From Haliscomenobacter sp033763495 (GTDB lineage: Bacteria; Bacteroidota; Bacteroidia; Chitinophagales; Saprospiraceae): DNA of 64,000 nt. Location of the stretch: the NCBI RefSeq assembly GCF_033763495.1, contig NZ_JANRKL010000035.1:186001-250000 (forward strand), read 5' to 3'. Within the stretch, counting starts at the first letter, position 1; each line of letters opens with the position of its first letter. Positions 26,001 through 33,949 of this stretch are shown in pieces. A program made the translations under genes and the position numbers. The notes under the pieces were generated by a model. The model made no database searches, was not told the origin of the DNA, and saw only the letters and a program-made list of their open reading frames with translations.

Positions 26001-28306
26001 TCCTGAACATAAAAAGTGGTGGTGGCAAAAAGCGGAACGGTGCGCAAACTATCCCCTTCACCCAATAAACGGCCGCCTTCGGGCTGATCAAACCATTTGA
26101 TGAATCCTTCACCCCTGGCTTTCAGGGTGGTGCGCAAACCGCCACAAATGCGCAGGCTTGTAGTGGGAGTTGTATTTTGAGGAGCCAAAGGGGCGTAACA
26201 ATCTTTAAAGCTGCTCAACAATAGATCAGCTGCATCCCCACCGTAATAACTTTGTTGAGTGTTTGGGGTCCCCATCCCTTCCCGGGAACTCGTGTGTCCA
26301 AGACAATAAATGTTCTTACTGCTATCGACATCTATTGCGCGAAATCCATCATTACCCGCTCCACCGTAGTAAGTAGACCACAACAACTGCCCACTTGCAT
26401 CCAGTTTTGCCAAAAAGGCATCTGCAAATCCCCCACCATATTCGGTTTGCCAAGCTTTTGAGCCAACAAAACCAGAACTTTCGGTGCTGCTTCCTGCAAC
26501 AAAAATCGCTCCAGTACCGAGGGGATCAAGTTTCAGATCATTACCGTATTCATGCCCAAAACCACCTAAATAGCTAGCCCATAACAATTGACCATCTGCA
26601 GAAAATTTGGTAACCTGGGCATCATACATCCCCCTCAATACATTCAGTCCTGCATTGCTTCCCAATGGGTAATTGGCAGAGGAAGTTGCTCCTGTAAAAT
26701 AGAGGTTTTTCTGGGCATCTAAAAAAAGAGCCACGCCCGAATCATCACCACTACCACCACAATAAGTACTCCAAATTATTTTAAAATTGGAGTCCAGTTT
26801 CCAGAGCCAAACATCTGCACCTCCTGCATTGCGGGTCTGGTATGCATTGCGGGAAACAGCCGCATTTAACGAATAAGTAGTACCTACCCCGTAAATATTG
26901 CCCTGTTCATCACAAAGCAGGTCGTGTACACCATCATCACTGCCGCCACCCAAAAAAGTGGAATTGATGAAACGCCCATCTGTAGTAAAACGAGCTAAAA
27001 AGCCATCCGTTGAATAAAAAAGGGGATCATTTGGTAATCCAGGTATCTCTTTACCTCCGCCGATAAAAATATCTCCTTGTTGGTTTGTGGTTAGAGCAAA
27101 AGCATAATCATAATCGGGCGACCCCCAATACCGACTCCAAATACGGTTCCCATCTGTTGTAAATTTAGCCAAAAAAACATCTTCTTTTCCATTGAGTTGG
27201 GGCGTTTCAGTCCCTGGACTGGCAATGTCTTCAATGGACATGGTGCCGCCCGTAATGATGAGTTCACCAGCCAAGTTTAGCTCAATATTGTGAGCATAAT
27301 CAACACGGCTACCGCCAAAATAACTGGCCCAGACGCGTTGTCCAGTGGTATCAAACTTGGCAATCAAAGCATCGCTGTCACCATTGTGAACGCTTTGATG
27401 GATGCCTCTAGTCGCTACGTTGCTGGTCGATTGGGTGTCCCCGCAAAGATAGAGTTGCCCTTTCCCGTCGTATTCCAAATCCCATCCGTTATCATAACCG
27501 ATGCTGCCAAAATAGGTCGACCATTTTAGGCTGGGAATTGGGTCAATGACCAGGGTTTGGTTCAAGGCGCCACTCGGGCCACTAAATCCAACGGTGATGC
27601 TGCCTTCTGGCTGCTGATCCTGATCAATCAAACGGTAGCTTAGTGGCACTTCCTGTTTGCTTTCGGCCCAAAAACTAGCAGGTATACTTTCCCGAAGACT
27701 GCCCATGCTGAGCTGCAAATCCAGGTAATCAGGGTGAAATTGCGTTTTTAAAGCCCCTCGGTAGCGTATTTTTATGTCGGCCAAATCAGCGCCGGGATGC
27801 AGGATAAAATTGTATTCAAAAGCTTTTTCCATACCTGGGTTGGCCACAAACTCCAGGTCGATATGGGGATAAAGGTTATGGAAAACTACCTTTTGATGGT
27901 GTCGAACCCGCAATCCGGCAGGATGTTCTGCCGGGTAAAAAACCAGGTAATCCTTGGCCGTTTCCAGAGATTCAATTTGAACATCAGGATTCGATCCGGG
28001 AAAATCAATATCTACCCGGTGAAACTGGTAGGTCCTGGGCAATTTTCGGGATTTTTTGGTTTTTGGATCAACGATCAGGCTATCCCGAATAATTTGATGG
28101 GCATCATAACTGAAACCTCCCTCATGTATCTGAACGTTTAATCCCGATTGGGCGATATAGACAAAGCGGCTAGGAGAGGTGGTGTTTTCTTGAGTCTGGA
28201 TTTGGCCCCGGTTTTCGATGAATCCATAAGGTTGCATTTTTTGGCCCCAGGAGAATTGGCTGAACAATAGCAAGCAAACCAAAAGCGAGGGGGTAAACAT
28301 TTTCAT
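23024..28306 (-). CDS. Giant T9SS type B protein: seven-bladed propeller plus Ig-like repeats
   Basis: A 1760-residue surface protein. Signal peptide 1-21; an N-terminal DUF7948-like domain (about 25-270); seven SBBP propeller blades (about 275-740), each opening with W-S/A-x-Y-x-G-G/S; about 12 Ig-like repeats of about 70 residues (760-1640), most with the pattern C-x-G-E/D ... TY-x-W ... C-R-D-T-A; then a gliding-motility-associated C-terminal domain (VYMPNVFSPNGDQINDAF to the end), the type B T9SS signal. Units 2-6 resemble units 9-11, which suggests internal block duplication. Likely a cell-surface adhesin or structural fibre; its ligand is unknown. A TAnnTTTG box lies 54 nt upstream. Confidence 0.9.
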   Translation of the reverse strand: MKMFTPSLLVCLLLFSQFSWGQKMQPYGFIENRGQIQTQENTTSPSRFVYIAQSGLNVQIHEGGFSYDAHQIIRDSLIVDPKTKKSRKLPRTYQFHRVDIDFPGSNPDVQIESLETAKDYLVFYPAEHPAGLRVRHHQKVVFHNLYPHIDLEFVANPGMEKAFEYNFILHPGADLADIKIRYRGALKTQFHPDYLDLQLSMGSLRESIPASFWAESKQEVPLSYRLIDQDQQPEGSITVGFSGPSGALNQTLVIDPIPSLKWSTYFGSIGYDNGWDLEYDGKGQLYLCGDTQSTSNVATRGIHQSVHNGDSDALIAKFDTTGQRVWASYFGGSRVDYAHNIELNLAGELIITGGTMSIEDIASPGTETPQLNGKEDVFLAKFTTDGNRIWSRYWGSPDYDYAFALTTNQQGDIFIGGGKEIPGLPNDPLFYSTDGFLARFTTDGRFINSTFLGGGSDDGVHDLLCDEQGNIYGVGTTYSLNAAVSRNAYQTRNAGGADVWLWKLDSNFKIIWSTYCGGSGDDSGVALFLDAQKNLYFTGATSSANYPLGSNAGLNVLRGMYDAQVTKFSADGQLLWASYLGGFGHEYGNDLKLDPLGTGAIFVAGSSTESSGFVGSKAWQTEYGGGFADAFLAKLDASGQLLWSTYYGGAGNDGFRAIDVDSSKNIYCLGHTSSREGMGTPNTQQSYYGGDAADLLLSSFKDCYAPLAPQNTTPTTSLRICGGLRTTLKARGEGFIKWFDQPEGGRLLGEGDSLRTVPLFATTTFYVQDSVCGRSRTRTAVTVQVDPRPDVNPGSPQTVCAGERVVVSGRGAIFYLWDGGAINGIPFTPHETRTYTVVGTGSFGCRDTAQLLVTVLPRPEVSAGPDRRLCPGESLVLQGTGALRYTWDKGVVNGQQFVPTTDETYTVIGQANNGCRDTASMTISLMSQPSVSAGSERRVCTGDTLSLQGSGAITYEWDWGVKNAQPFQATQSRLYTVVGIDSNQCRDTAQVQVSVLPRPRISAGSDRVICEGEQIRLEGKGGLTYIWDRGVINNQLFQPSSTATYTLIGRDANNCTDTAQVQVTVNPRPVVELPGTIGACIGETVTIEPRVSGGTGTYTYTWGGGFKGTSVQIQVEYNLELRLLITDQKSCEARDTTFIVVNAAPQVSISGPDSICAGDQAILERVISVGLAPYRYTWQDGQSTPQIAVSPRETSTYTLIVEDGNGCRDTASYTLQVFATPELRVEPGLDIVICSGLPLTVKVSGADEYIWRGPDGFQSTDSTIYMRVPMQGRYDIAGINTRGGCSANTYFQITTPPIALAQIFGPSSICRGDSLVLSSLQAERMEWSTGAQTQEIRLKPTRTETYWLILTAYNQCRDTAYLTVKLNERPEVSAGPDRQICAGDSLTLQGSGALSYTWDSGVFDGKAFFPKDTKMYTMIGTSAEGCKDTAQVQVLVNPVPKLILPPVIEVCAGETVDLEPMASGGTGTFTYNWSNGSSATNLQFRAQSTSTLGLRITDVQGCETSSNVSILVNPLPDLSITGPKQLCVGEKATLKKSIALGRAPYRYSWQDGQSSEQIEVAPQQTRTYSLIVQDANACRDTASYTLEVQAHPELTLLPEYKLKLGKSLKLIAGTQPGTYQWIPADGLSCTDCPDPELRSTQSGKYCVTVVSEGNCRSEACTEVTIEGKCQVYMPNVFSPNGDQINDAFCAYSPCIAEAQLWVYDRWGNLVFQSNPNETQPCWDGSSRGRAMDTGMYYYRLRGVDVLGKAVDLQGSVSLLR

Positions 28307-28359
28307 GGGAATATGATTTGCAGTTTTTGGGAAAATGCCTGTTTCCAGGTGTGCAAATC

Positions 28360-28367
28360 CAAAGGTA
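28360..28367 (-). promoter_or_regulatory. Candidate -7 box (TACCTTTG) for the giant surface protein
   Basis: Perfect TAnnTTTG match on the minus strand, about 54 nt before the ATG at 28306. A TTG lies 15 nt upstream, which is closer than usual. Confidence 0.35.
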
Positions 28368-28483
28368 AGGTGCTTGCGGATGCAAGGTCCATAGCAATGT
28401 ATAAACGTAAGACTGTGTTTAGTTTACGCAGGGTTTAATCGAAGTAACGTCATTACTCCCATTTTTGATTTTGACCCAGCCCC

Positions 28484-28520
28484 AAAGGGCGACATCTCAT
28501 AAGGAAGGGTGCAGCCCTTT
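28484..28520. terminator. Weak hairpin downstream of the amidase gene
   Basis: Arms AAAGGGC (28484-28490) and GCCCTTT (28514-28520) with a 23-nt loop, 24 nt past the amidase stop. No T-run follows. The rest of the 237-bp gap holds only the promoter box at 28360. Confidence 0.3.
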
Positions 28521-28543
28521 CGAAGCAGGTGACATCAGGCTGA

Positions 28544-30028
28544 TCACAGCTCCGGAATCCTCCCTCCCCAGGGCATAGCCTCCTCCAACTGCGCAGCCAA
28601 CTGCAACAACAAATCCTCTCGCCCTTGCATGGCCGTAAACATGGTACCAACGGGCAGGTTCTCTTCTGTCCAGAGTGTCGGAATACTCATTGAGGGTTGA
28701 CCTGTCATATTGGCAAAAGGGGTCCAGGGAATATAACCAAAGGCTTTATCTGCCAATTGGCCAATGCTGGTTTTGACCATAAATCCCAAATTGAAGGCAT
28801 TGACAAATTTGAGCAAAGTTTGTTCGGCAGGGCTGTTTTGCAAAGCTCCAATTTTGATCGGGCGGCTGGCAAGGGTGGGCGTGAGCAGTAGATCGTACTG
28901 TTGGTGAAAACGGGCTGCCCGCTGGGCAATTTCATTCCATTCCTTTTTGGCCTGAGCAAAATCACCGGCTTTGAAGGTACGTCCCAACAAGGCTAGCGCA
29001 TAAGTATTCGTTTCTACATCCGAAGTAGTCGGTCGGCGTTTGAGGAATTTACTCAATTGTTGCAGTTCCCCTTCGGCTTCACCAGATACTACTACCAAAA
29101 AACGTTCCAATAAATCTTCCTTGAAATAAGGTAAGGGCCTGGCTTCCTCCACACTGTGCCCCAGGTCACTGAGTTGTTGGGCCATTTGGGCCACTGCATC
29201 TTTGCAGGCCTGGTCTACCTCAAGGCCAAGGGGGTGAACAGTGCTGAAGGCGATCCGCAGTTTTCCTGGGTTCTGCCCCAATTGAGCTACATAAGTGCCC
29301 TCTGATGGAGACGTAAGGTATGGATCTCCTGGTTGAGCACCACCAATGGCATCCAGGTACGCAGCAGAATCGCGCACTGAGCGGCTGACACAACCCTCAA
29401 CCACTGCCCCGCTCCACATTTCGCCACCTGTAGGTCCCAGGGAAATGCGGCCCCGGGTTGGTTTCAATCCAAACAAACCACAACAAGAAGCCGGAATCCG
29501 AATAGAACCACCCCCATCGCTCGCTGTAGCCATCGGTACAATCCCTGCCGCCACCGCAGCTGCCGATCCACCACTACTGCCTCCCGGAGAATGTGCCAAA
29601 TTCCAGGGATTATGGCTGGGACCAAATAACTCGGGTTCCGTGTAAGGAGTCAGGCCGAATTCGGGTGTATTGGTTTTGCCCATAATGACCAAGCCAGCCT
29701 CGCGAATCTTTTGAATGGCATAACTATCTTGTTTAGAGATGTATCCTTCATAACCCCTGCAGCCGGTTCGAATTGGTGTGTTTTTTATTTCCAGTCCTAA
29801 GTCTTTCACCAAAAAGGGAACGCCGGAAAATGGCCCAATTGCACCAATTGCTGCAGTAGTCCGTGCAGATTCAAATAAGGGGTAAATGATGGCATTGACC
29901 TTGGGGTTGACTGCTTCAGCCCTTTTTATGGCTGTTTCCAGTAATTCGGTAGCAGTAAGCTCTTTTTTTTGAATCAGTTCGGCCAACCCGATGGCGTCGT
30001 ATTGACGGTATTCAGTGTAATTCAACAT
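28544..30028 (-). CDS. Amidase (amidase signature family)
   Basis: A 494-residue cytoplasmic enzyme of the amidase signature family, hydrolysing an unknown carboxamide. The ATG at 30028 (MLNYTEYRQYDAIGLAELIQ) is preferred to the in-frame one at 30073. Catalytic residues of the Ser-cisSer-Lys triad are visible: Lys in PFLVKDLG, the cis-Ser in SPGGSSGGSAAAVAAG, and the nucleophile Ser in SDGGGSIRIPASCCGLFGLKP. Length and order match bacterial 6-aminohexanoate-cyclic-dimer hydrolase-like and general amidases. It lacks GatB/GatC neighbours, so a tRNA amidotransferase role is unlikely. Probably monocistronic. Confidence 0.88.
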   Translation of the reverse strand: MLNYTEYRQYDAIGLAELIQKKELTATELLETAIKRAEAVNPKVNAIIYPLFESARTTAAIGAIGPFSGVPFLVKDLGLEIKNTPIRTGCRGYEGYISKQDSYAIQKIREAGLVIMGKTNTPEFGLTPYTEPELFGPSHNPWNLAHSPGGSSGGSAAAVAAGIVPMATASDGGGSIRIPASCCGLFGLKPTRGRISLGPTGGEMWSGAVVEGCVSRSVRDSAAYLDAIGGAQPGDPYLTSPSEGTYVAQLGQNPGKLRIAFSTVHPLGLEVDQACKDAVAQMAQQLSDLGHSVEEARPLPYFKEDLLERFLVVVSGEAEGELQQLSKFLKRRPTTSDVETNTYALALLGRTFKAGDFAQAKKEWNEIAQRAARFHQQYDLLLTPTLASRPIKIGALQNSPAEQTLLKFVNAFNLGFMVKTSIGQLADKAFGYIPWTPFANMTGQPSMSIPTLWTEENLPVGTMFTAMQGREDLLLQLAAQLEEAMPWGGRIPEL

Positions 30029-30217
30029 TAGACTACATTTGGATTTTTCGTTGAATAAAACTAAGCAATCCAACCTACATTCCAGTTTTTATTTTACGAG
30101 ATATTTTATTTTCCTAAAAAACATTGCGGAATCGAGCCGTTTCCCTTTTTTTATTCTTCAAGATTTATCTAGGTGTAAGAAATACACTATCTTTCTGGCC
30201 ATTTATCAATCTTTATA

Positions 30218-30302
30218 GTTGAGGCGTTTAGGAGTTGAGAAGTTGAGGCCACTTAGGCGAAAAAAAAATGTGCTCAACTTCTCAACTCCTAAACACCTCA
30301 AC
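30218..30302. repeat. Long inverted repeat, GTTGAGAA-word family, copy 2
   Basis: Arms of 30 bp (30218-30247 and 30273-30302) differ at one base and enclose a 25-nt loop. The arms share GGAGTTGAGAAGTTGAG with the element at 9034-9126. It ends 19 nt before the ATG of the sugar isomerase gene at 30322, so it probably lies in that gene's leader. Confidence 0.8.
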
Positions 30303-30321
30303 CTACACAATCATTAGAACT

Positions 30322-31188
30322 ATGGATAGACGTACATTCAACCAGTTGGCAATCAGTGGCAGTATGGCTGCCTTTTTGCCTGAGTTTGTACTGGCGAAAA
30401 AAAACGCCATTAGTGTGCAATTGTACAGTGTAAGGGGTGACATGGAAAAAGACCTGGTGGGAACCCTCACTGCGGTTCGAAAGATGGGGTATCGCCTGGT
30501 GGAGGGTGCAGGGTATAGTCAGGGAAAATTTTACGGCAAAACGCCTGCGGAGTTCAAAGTGCTGCTGGCTGATCTGGGCTTAAAAATGCCAAGCGGCCAC
30601 TTTGGCTTCGGCAGTGCCAACTACGATGTTCAAAAGAAGAGCATCAACGATGAGTACAAAAGGGCCATTGATGATGCTGCATCTATTGGACACGAATACG
30701 TTATTGCACCGTATATGATCGATCCCGACCGGAAAGGGGAAAAGTTGAAGCAGTACATCCATGGTTTGAACAAAGCTGGAGAATATGCCAAACAGGCTGG
30801 GGTAAAATTTGCCTACCACAACCACGCATTTGAGTTCGAAATGGAAGGGGGGCGCCTTATCTACGACGCCATTCTGCAAGACACAGACCCTAGCCTGGTT
30901 TTGTTACAGATGGACTTGTATTGGACAGAAAAGGGCAAAGCCAACACCATAGAGTTGTTAAAGAAAAATGCTGGCCGGGTCCACCTCGTTCACGTCAAAG
31001 ACATGGCTAAAACCAAAGAACAGGAGACAGTTGAGGTAGGTCAAGGAAGCATCAACTTCCAGGAAATATTCAAATACACGCCAGCGGCAGGTGTGAAATA
31101 TTACGTAGTAGAATTGGAGCATTACAAGACGACTCCTATGCAGGGTATCGCTGAAGCATACAATGGTTTGAAAAAGTTGAAGTTTTAA
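30322..31188 (+). CDS. Exported sugar phosphate isomerase/epimerase family protein
   Basis: A 288-residue xylose isomerase-like TIM-barrel protein. The ATG at 30322 begins a twin-arginine-like signal (MDRRTFNQLAISGSMAAFLP); the earlier ATG at 30268 lies inside the inverted repeat and is rejected. Family motifs: ISVQLYSVRGDME, YHNHAFEFEMEGGRLIYD, LLQMDLYWTEKGK, HLVHVKDMAK and YYVVELEHYKTTPM. The Glu, Asp and His residues there are the expected metal ligands. Exported relatives are common next to sugar-oxidation genes in Bacteroidota, but the substrate is unknown. Only distantly similar to the TIM-barrel protein at 9135. Followed by a strong terminator. Confidence 0.85.
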   Translation: MDRRTFNQLAISGSMAAFLPEFVLAKKNAISVQLYSVRGDMEKDLVGTLTAVRKMGYRLVEGAGYSQGKFYGKTPAEFKVLLADLGLKMPSGHFGFGSANYDVQKKSINDEYKRAIDDAASIGHEYVIAPYMIDPDRKGEKLKQYIHGLNKAGEYAKQAGVKFAYHNHAFEFEMEGGRLIYDAILQDTDPSLVLLQMDLYWTEKGKANTIELLKKNAGRVHLVHVKDMAKTKEQETVEVGQGSINFQEIFKYTPAAGVKYYVVELEHYKTTPMQGIAEAYNGLKKLKF

Positions 31189-31222
31189 TTTTCCAAACCA
31201 AACCTTTTCAGCGTTTTCAAGT

Positions 31223-31261
31223 TGCGGAAAAGAGCCATGTGCTTTTTTCCGCATTTTTTTG
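31223..31261 (+). terminator. Rho-independent terminator of the sugar isomerase gene
   Basis: Perfect 9-bp arms TGCGGAAAA (31223-31231) and TTTTCCGCA (31245-31253), followed by a T-run at 31254-31260. Confidence 0.85.
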
Positions 31262-31456
31262 TCAAGGTACAAAAACGACTTTAACAAAATTTTAAGAATA
31301 AATCATCACTATGAGCAGAAGTAAATTATAAGAAATTTTAAAAAAGGATATTTTTTTTTGTTAACGTCGATCTTTTTTCACCAAATCTACGTTTTAATAA
31401 TAACTTTACCCCGCTTGAATTGTACTAACCTTAACCGAACACGCACCGTATCAATT

Positions 31457-31687
31457 ATGGTCACGAACAAAATCAAACGGCGATTGCTCCGTGCGAGAGT
31501 GGTTCTGAATCAGGCCATTCGCCAAATCCTGGAGATCAATCGTATTCGCAAGCAGCTTCCATTTTTCCAAAATCGTGAAGCAAAAGAAAAAGAAATTGAG
31601 CAGGACTTAAAACTGCTTAATAAAATTGCTCAGCAACAAGCTGTGCTGATTAAAAAATACGAAGAAGAGTTGGAAACAACCGGTTGA
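31457..31687 (+). CDS. Short coiled-coil protein of unknown function
   Basis: A 76-residue, strongly charged, helical protein (MVTNKIKRRLLRARVVLNQA...). The frame opens at an ATG at 31358, but residues before 31457 are low in charge and do not look coding, so the later ATG is preferred. The sequence after residue 30 has a heptad-like pattern of leucines and isoleucines with many Lys and Glu, suggesting a coiled coil. No family recognised. It is convergent with the pepP-like gene across a hairpin. Confidence 0.5.
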   Translation: MVTNKIKRRLLRARVVLNQAIRQILEINRIRKQLPFFQNREAKEKEIEQDLKLLNKIAQQQAVLIKKYEEELETTG

Positions 31688-31742
31688 TGCCTCGGCACTT
31701 CGACTACGCTCAGCGACCGGTCACTGAGCGTAGTCGAGGTAT
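31683..31742. repeat. Hairpin with GGTCACTGAGCGTAG repeat between convergent genes
   Basis: Perfect 14-bp arms, 31700-31713 (TCGACTACGCTCAG) and 31724-31737, enclose the loop CGACCGGTCA. Outer bases GATGCCTC and GAGGTATC pair with one mismatch. The word GGTCACTGAGCG recurs in the inverted repeat at 41837-41920. Confidence 0.75.
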
Positions 31743-33127
31743 CAACTTCTCAATGCTTCTAGCTCCCCAATTTCCTTTGGAATCCCAGGCCCCAAAACCC
31801 GTGGTTCATCATAAGTAACCAGCACATCATCCTCGATACGCACGCCTGAAAAATTCCGATAAGCTTGCAAGGCTGGATAATTGATGAATTGGTTAAACTG
31901 GCCTTCAGCTTGCCATTTATCGATGAGTTGTGGAATAAAGTAAATTCCAGGTTCAATGGTCATTACATAACCAAACTGTAATTCTCGGGCCATCCGCAAG
32001 GATTTCAAACCAAATTGGGTACTGCGCTCCAAACCTTCCCTATAACCAACATAGTTTTCACCTAGATCTTCCATGTCGTGTACATCCAAACCAATCATAT
32101 GTCCAAGGCCATGTGGAAAAAACAATGCATGTGCTCCTGCCTGAACAATTTCATCGGTATCTCCCATTAGCAAGCCCAGAGATTTCAACCCATTGGTAAT
32201 TACCTTAGCCGCAGTAAGATGTACATCCAGATTGCGAACACCCGGGCGGCACGCAGCAATTCCTGCCAGTTGAGCATCTAATACGATCTGATAGACCTCT
32301 TTTTGCTGTTGGGTAAACACAGCATCAACTGGCCAGGTGCGGGTGATATCGGCAGCGTAATGCATGCTGGACTCAGCACCCATATCAGCAAGGACCAACT
32401 GGCCTGACTTAAGGACGTTGTGGTGTTCGTGATTGTGCAATACCTGCCCATTGATCGTAAGGATAATCGGGTAAGCCAAATCGCCACCACCAGCTATCGC
32501 AATACCTTCCGCAATGCCCGCCAATTGTGCCTCCCTTATGCCAGGTTTGGTTTGCTTCATGGCGGCCAGGTACATGGCTTTGGTGGTTGCCAGGGCCTTT
32601 TCCATTTCTAGTATCTCTTCACCAGTTTTAACCGATCGTTGGGCTACAATGGCTTTGATCAAGGGAACTGATGCTTCCTTTTGGATGTCCAGCAAGGGTA
32701 AATGCAGCCAATAAGCCAAATTGATTTGGTTATCTGCTCGGTAAGGAGGTAAAAAATGAATAGCACGGTTTTGTTTATTGGTAGCATGCAGCACTTCAAC
32801 CAAAAGATCGTAGTCCTGAACTTCTGAAATGCCCACTTGTTGAGCCTGGTCTTTTAAGGAAGGCTGGTCTCCCATCCAGATGATGTCTTCAATGCTTAGC
32901 TCGTTCCCGAAAAGGATGGTCTCACCCGTTTCTGTGTCCATGATTGCTGCCAAATGGGCATGGTCGAGGCCGATATAATAGAGAAAATTGCTGTCTTGCC
33001 GAAAAGGGAAAGTGTTGTCCAGGTAATTTTTAGGGCTGTATTCATTACCCATCAATAAGATGATGCCTCTTCCTACCTGATGCATCAATTGCTCCCTGCG
33101 GCGGGCATAAGTGTTGGCAGAAAACAT
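31742..33127 (-). CDS. pepP: Xaa-Pro aminopeptidase (M24B)
   Basis: A 461-residue cytoplasmic metallopeptidase that removes an N-terminal residue preceding proline. The N-terminal AMP_N domain (about 1-130) is followed by the pita-bread catalytic domain. All five metal ligands can be placed: Asp pair in VLADMGAESSMHYAADITRTW, His in HGLGHMIGLDVHDMED, Glu in MTIEPGIYFIP and Glu in VRIEDDVLVT. Length fits PepP. It converges on the coiled-coil gene and is not linked to another gene. Confidence 0.92.
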   Translation of the reverse strand: MFSANTYARRREQLMHQVGRGIILLMGNEYSPKNYLDNTFPFRQDSNFLYYIGLDHAHLAAIMDTETGETILFGNELSIEDIIWMGDQPSLKDQAQQVGISEVQDYDLLVEVLHATNKQNRAIHFLPPYRADNQINLAYWLHLPLLDIQKEASVPLIKAIVAQRSVKTGEEILEMEKALATTKAMYLAAMKQTKPGIREAQLAGIAEGIAIAGGGDLAYPIILTINGQVLHNHEHHNVLKSGQLVLADMGAESSMHYAADITRTWPVDAVFTQQQKEVYQIVLDAQLAGIAACRPGVRNLDVHLTAAKVITNGLKSLGLLMGDTDEIVQAGAHALFFPHGLGHMIGLDVHDMEDLGENYVGYREGLERSTQFGLKSLRMARELQFGYVMTIEPGIYFIPQLIDKWQAEGQFNQFINYPALQAYRNFSGVRIEDDVLVTYDEPRVLGPGIPKEIGELEALRS

Positions 33128-33176
33128 AAGTTAGATTTACGATCGTTTGCAATGTTGCATAGTGGCAATCAAGAAT

Positions 33177-33221
33177 ATGAGTCATCCCGAATTTAAAAAA
33201 AGAAAAATTGGGATGACTCAT
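33177..33221. terminator. Hairpin with 17-18-bp arms downstream of the PQQ-like gene
   Basis: Arms 33177-33194 (ATGAGTCATCCCGAATTT) and 33205-33221 pair with one bulged base and an A-rich loop. It lies 73 nt past the stop of the gene at 33294 (-) and 50 nt before the pepP start. Confidence 0.55.
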
Positions 33222-33293
33222 GTTTTGCCAACTGTTTAGTCTCGTAAAGCTAAAAAAGGATTTAACAAAAATAATAAAAATTAACATGAATAG

Positions 33294-33650
33294 TCATACG
33301 TCCCACAAACCGACCAATTGGGCATTGGTGCGGCGGGTTTCCATGACCTGGCCGTTGCTGGGATTGATCCTAAAAATCCGATCACCCCAAACGGCATAGA
33401 GGTATCCAGCCTGGAAAGTCATGTCAATTTGATAGGATTCTTCACTACCAAGGCCAAAACAGCGCAAGGTTCGTGACCATTTCCGGCTGCCATCTTCAGC
33501 ATCAAGGGCAAATACTTTGCCGTCCCATCCGACGTAAACTACTTCCCCGTTTTCGAGGGCAGAAATTTCGGATTCACGGTCCTTAGGTAAACCGTAACGT
33601 TTGATCGATTTGAGCCAAACAGGGGCTCGGGAATAATCTTTGAATACCAT
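33294..33650 (-). CDS. Small PQQ-like beta-propeller fragment protein
   Basis: A 118-residue protein. The ATG at 33650 (MVFKDYSRAPVWLKSI) is preferred to the in-frame one at 33689, where the first 13 residues lack a coding look. The sequence contains two WD/PQQ-like blades: VVYVGWDGKVFALDAEDGSRKW and YLYAVWGDRIFRINPSNGQVM. This resembles one or two blades of an outer-membrane BamB/PQQ-type propeller, but no signal peptide is visible and two blades cannot form a propeller alone, so it may oligomerise or be a fragment. Divergent from tesB. Confidence 0.6.
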   Translation of the reverse strand: MVFKDYSRAPVWLKSIKRYGLPKDRESEISALENGEVVYVGWDGKVFALDAEDGSRKWSRTLRCFGLGSEESYQIDMTFQAGYLYAVWGDRIFRINPSNGQVMETRRTNAQLVGLWDV

Positions 33651-33909
33651 AATGATTCCTTTTGTTGTTTGAAATCTCAGGAATTCCATCTAGGGTTTGC
33701 TTTAAAACTATCCCTTCCTTGCCGAGGATAGTCAAGCATCAGGAATTTAGTTTTTTACAATTTTGTGACAATTTAAAACCGTTTTCTCGTAAAAGCAACC
33801 GATTTCTAGTTAAAACGAACAAAACACCAATTTAGGTTCCCTAATTGTCATATTTTCTTTACAATTAACTGTTAAAATCAAGAGGAGAATATTTGTAGCT
33901 GAATAGTGT

Positions 33910-33917
33910 TATTTTTG
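33910..33917 (+). promoter_or_regulatory. Candidate -7 box (TATTTTTG) for tesB
   Basis: Perfect TAnnTTTG match 33 nt before the ATG at 33950. A TTTG lies only 14 nt upstream. The rest of the 299-bp gap between 33651 and 33949 shows nothing else clear. Confidence 0.3.
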
Positions 33918-33949
33918 CCTCGGCGTAAGTTTAAACCCATACAACATCC

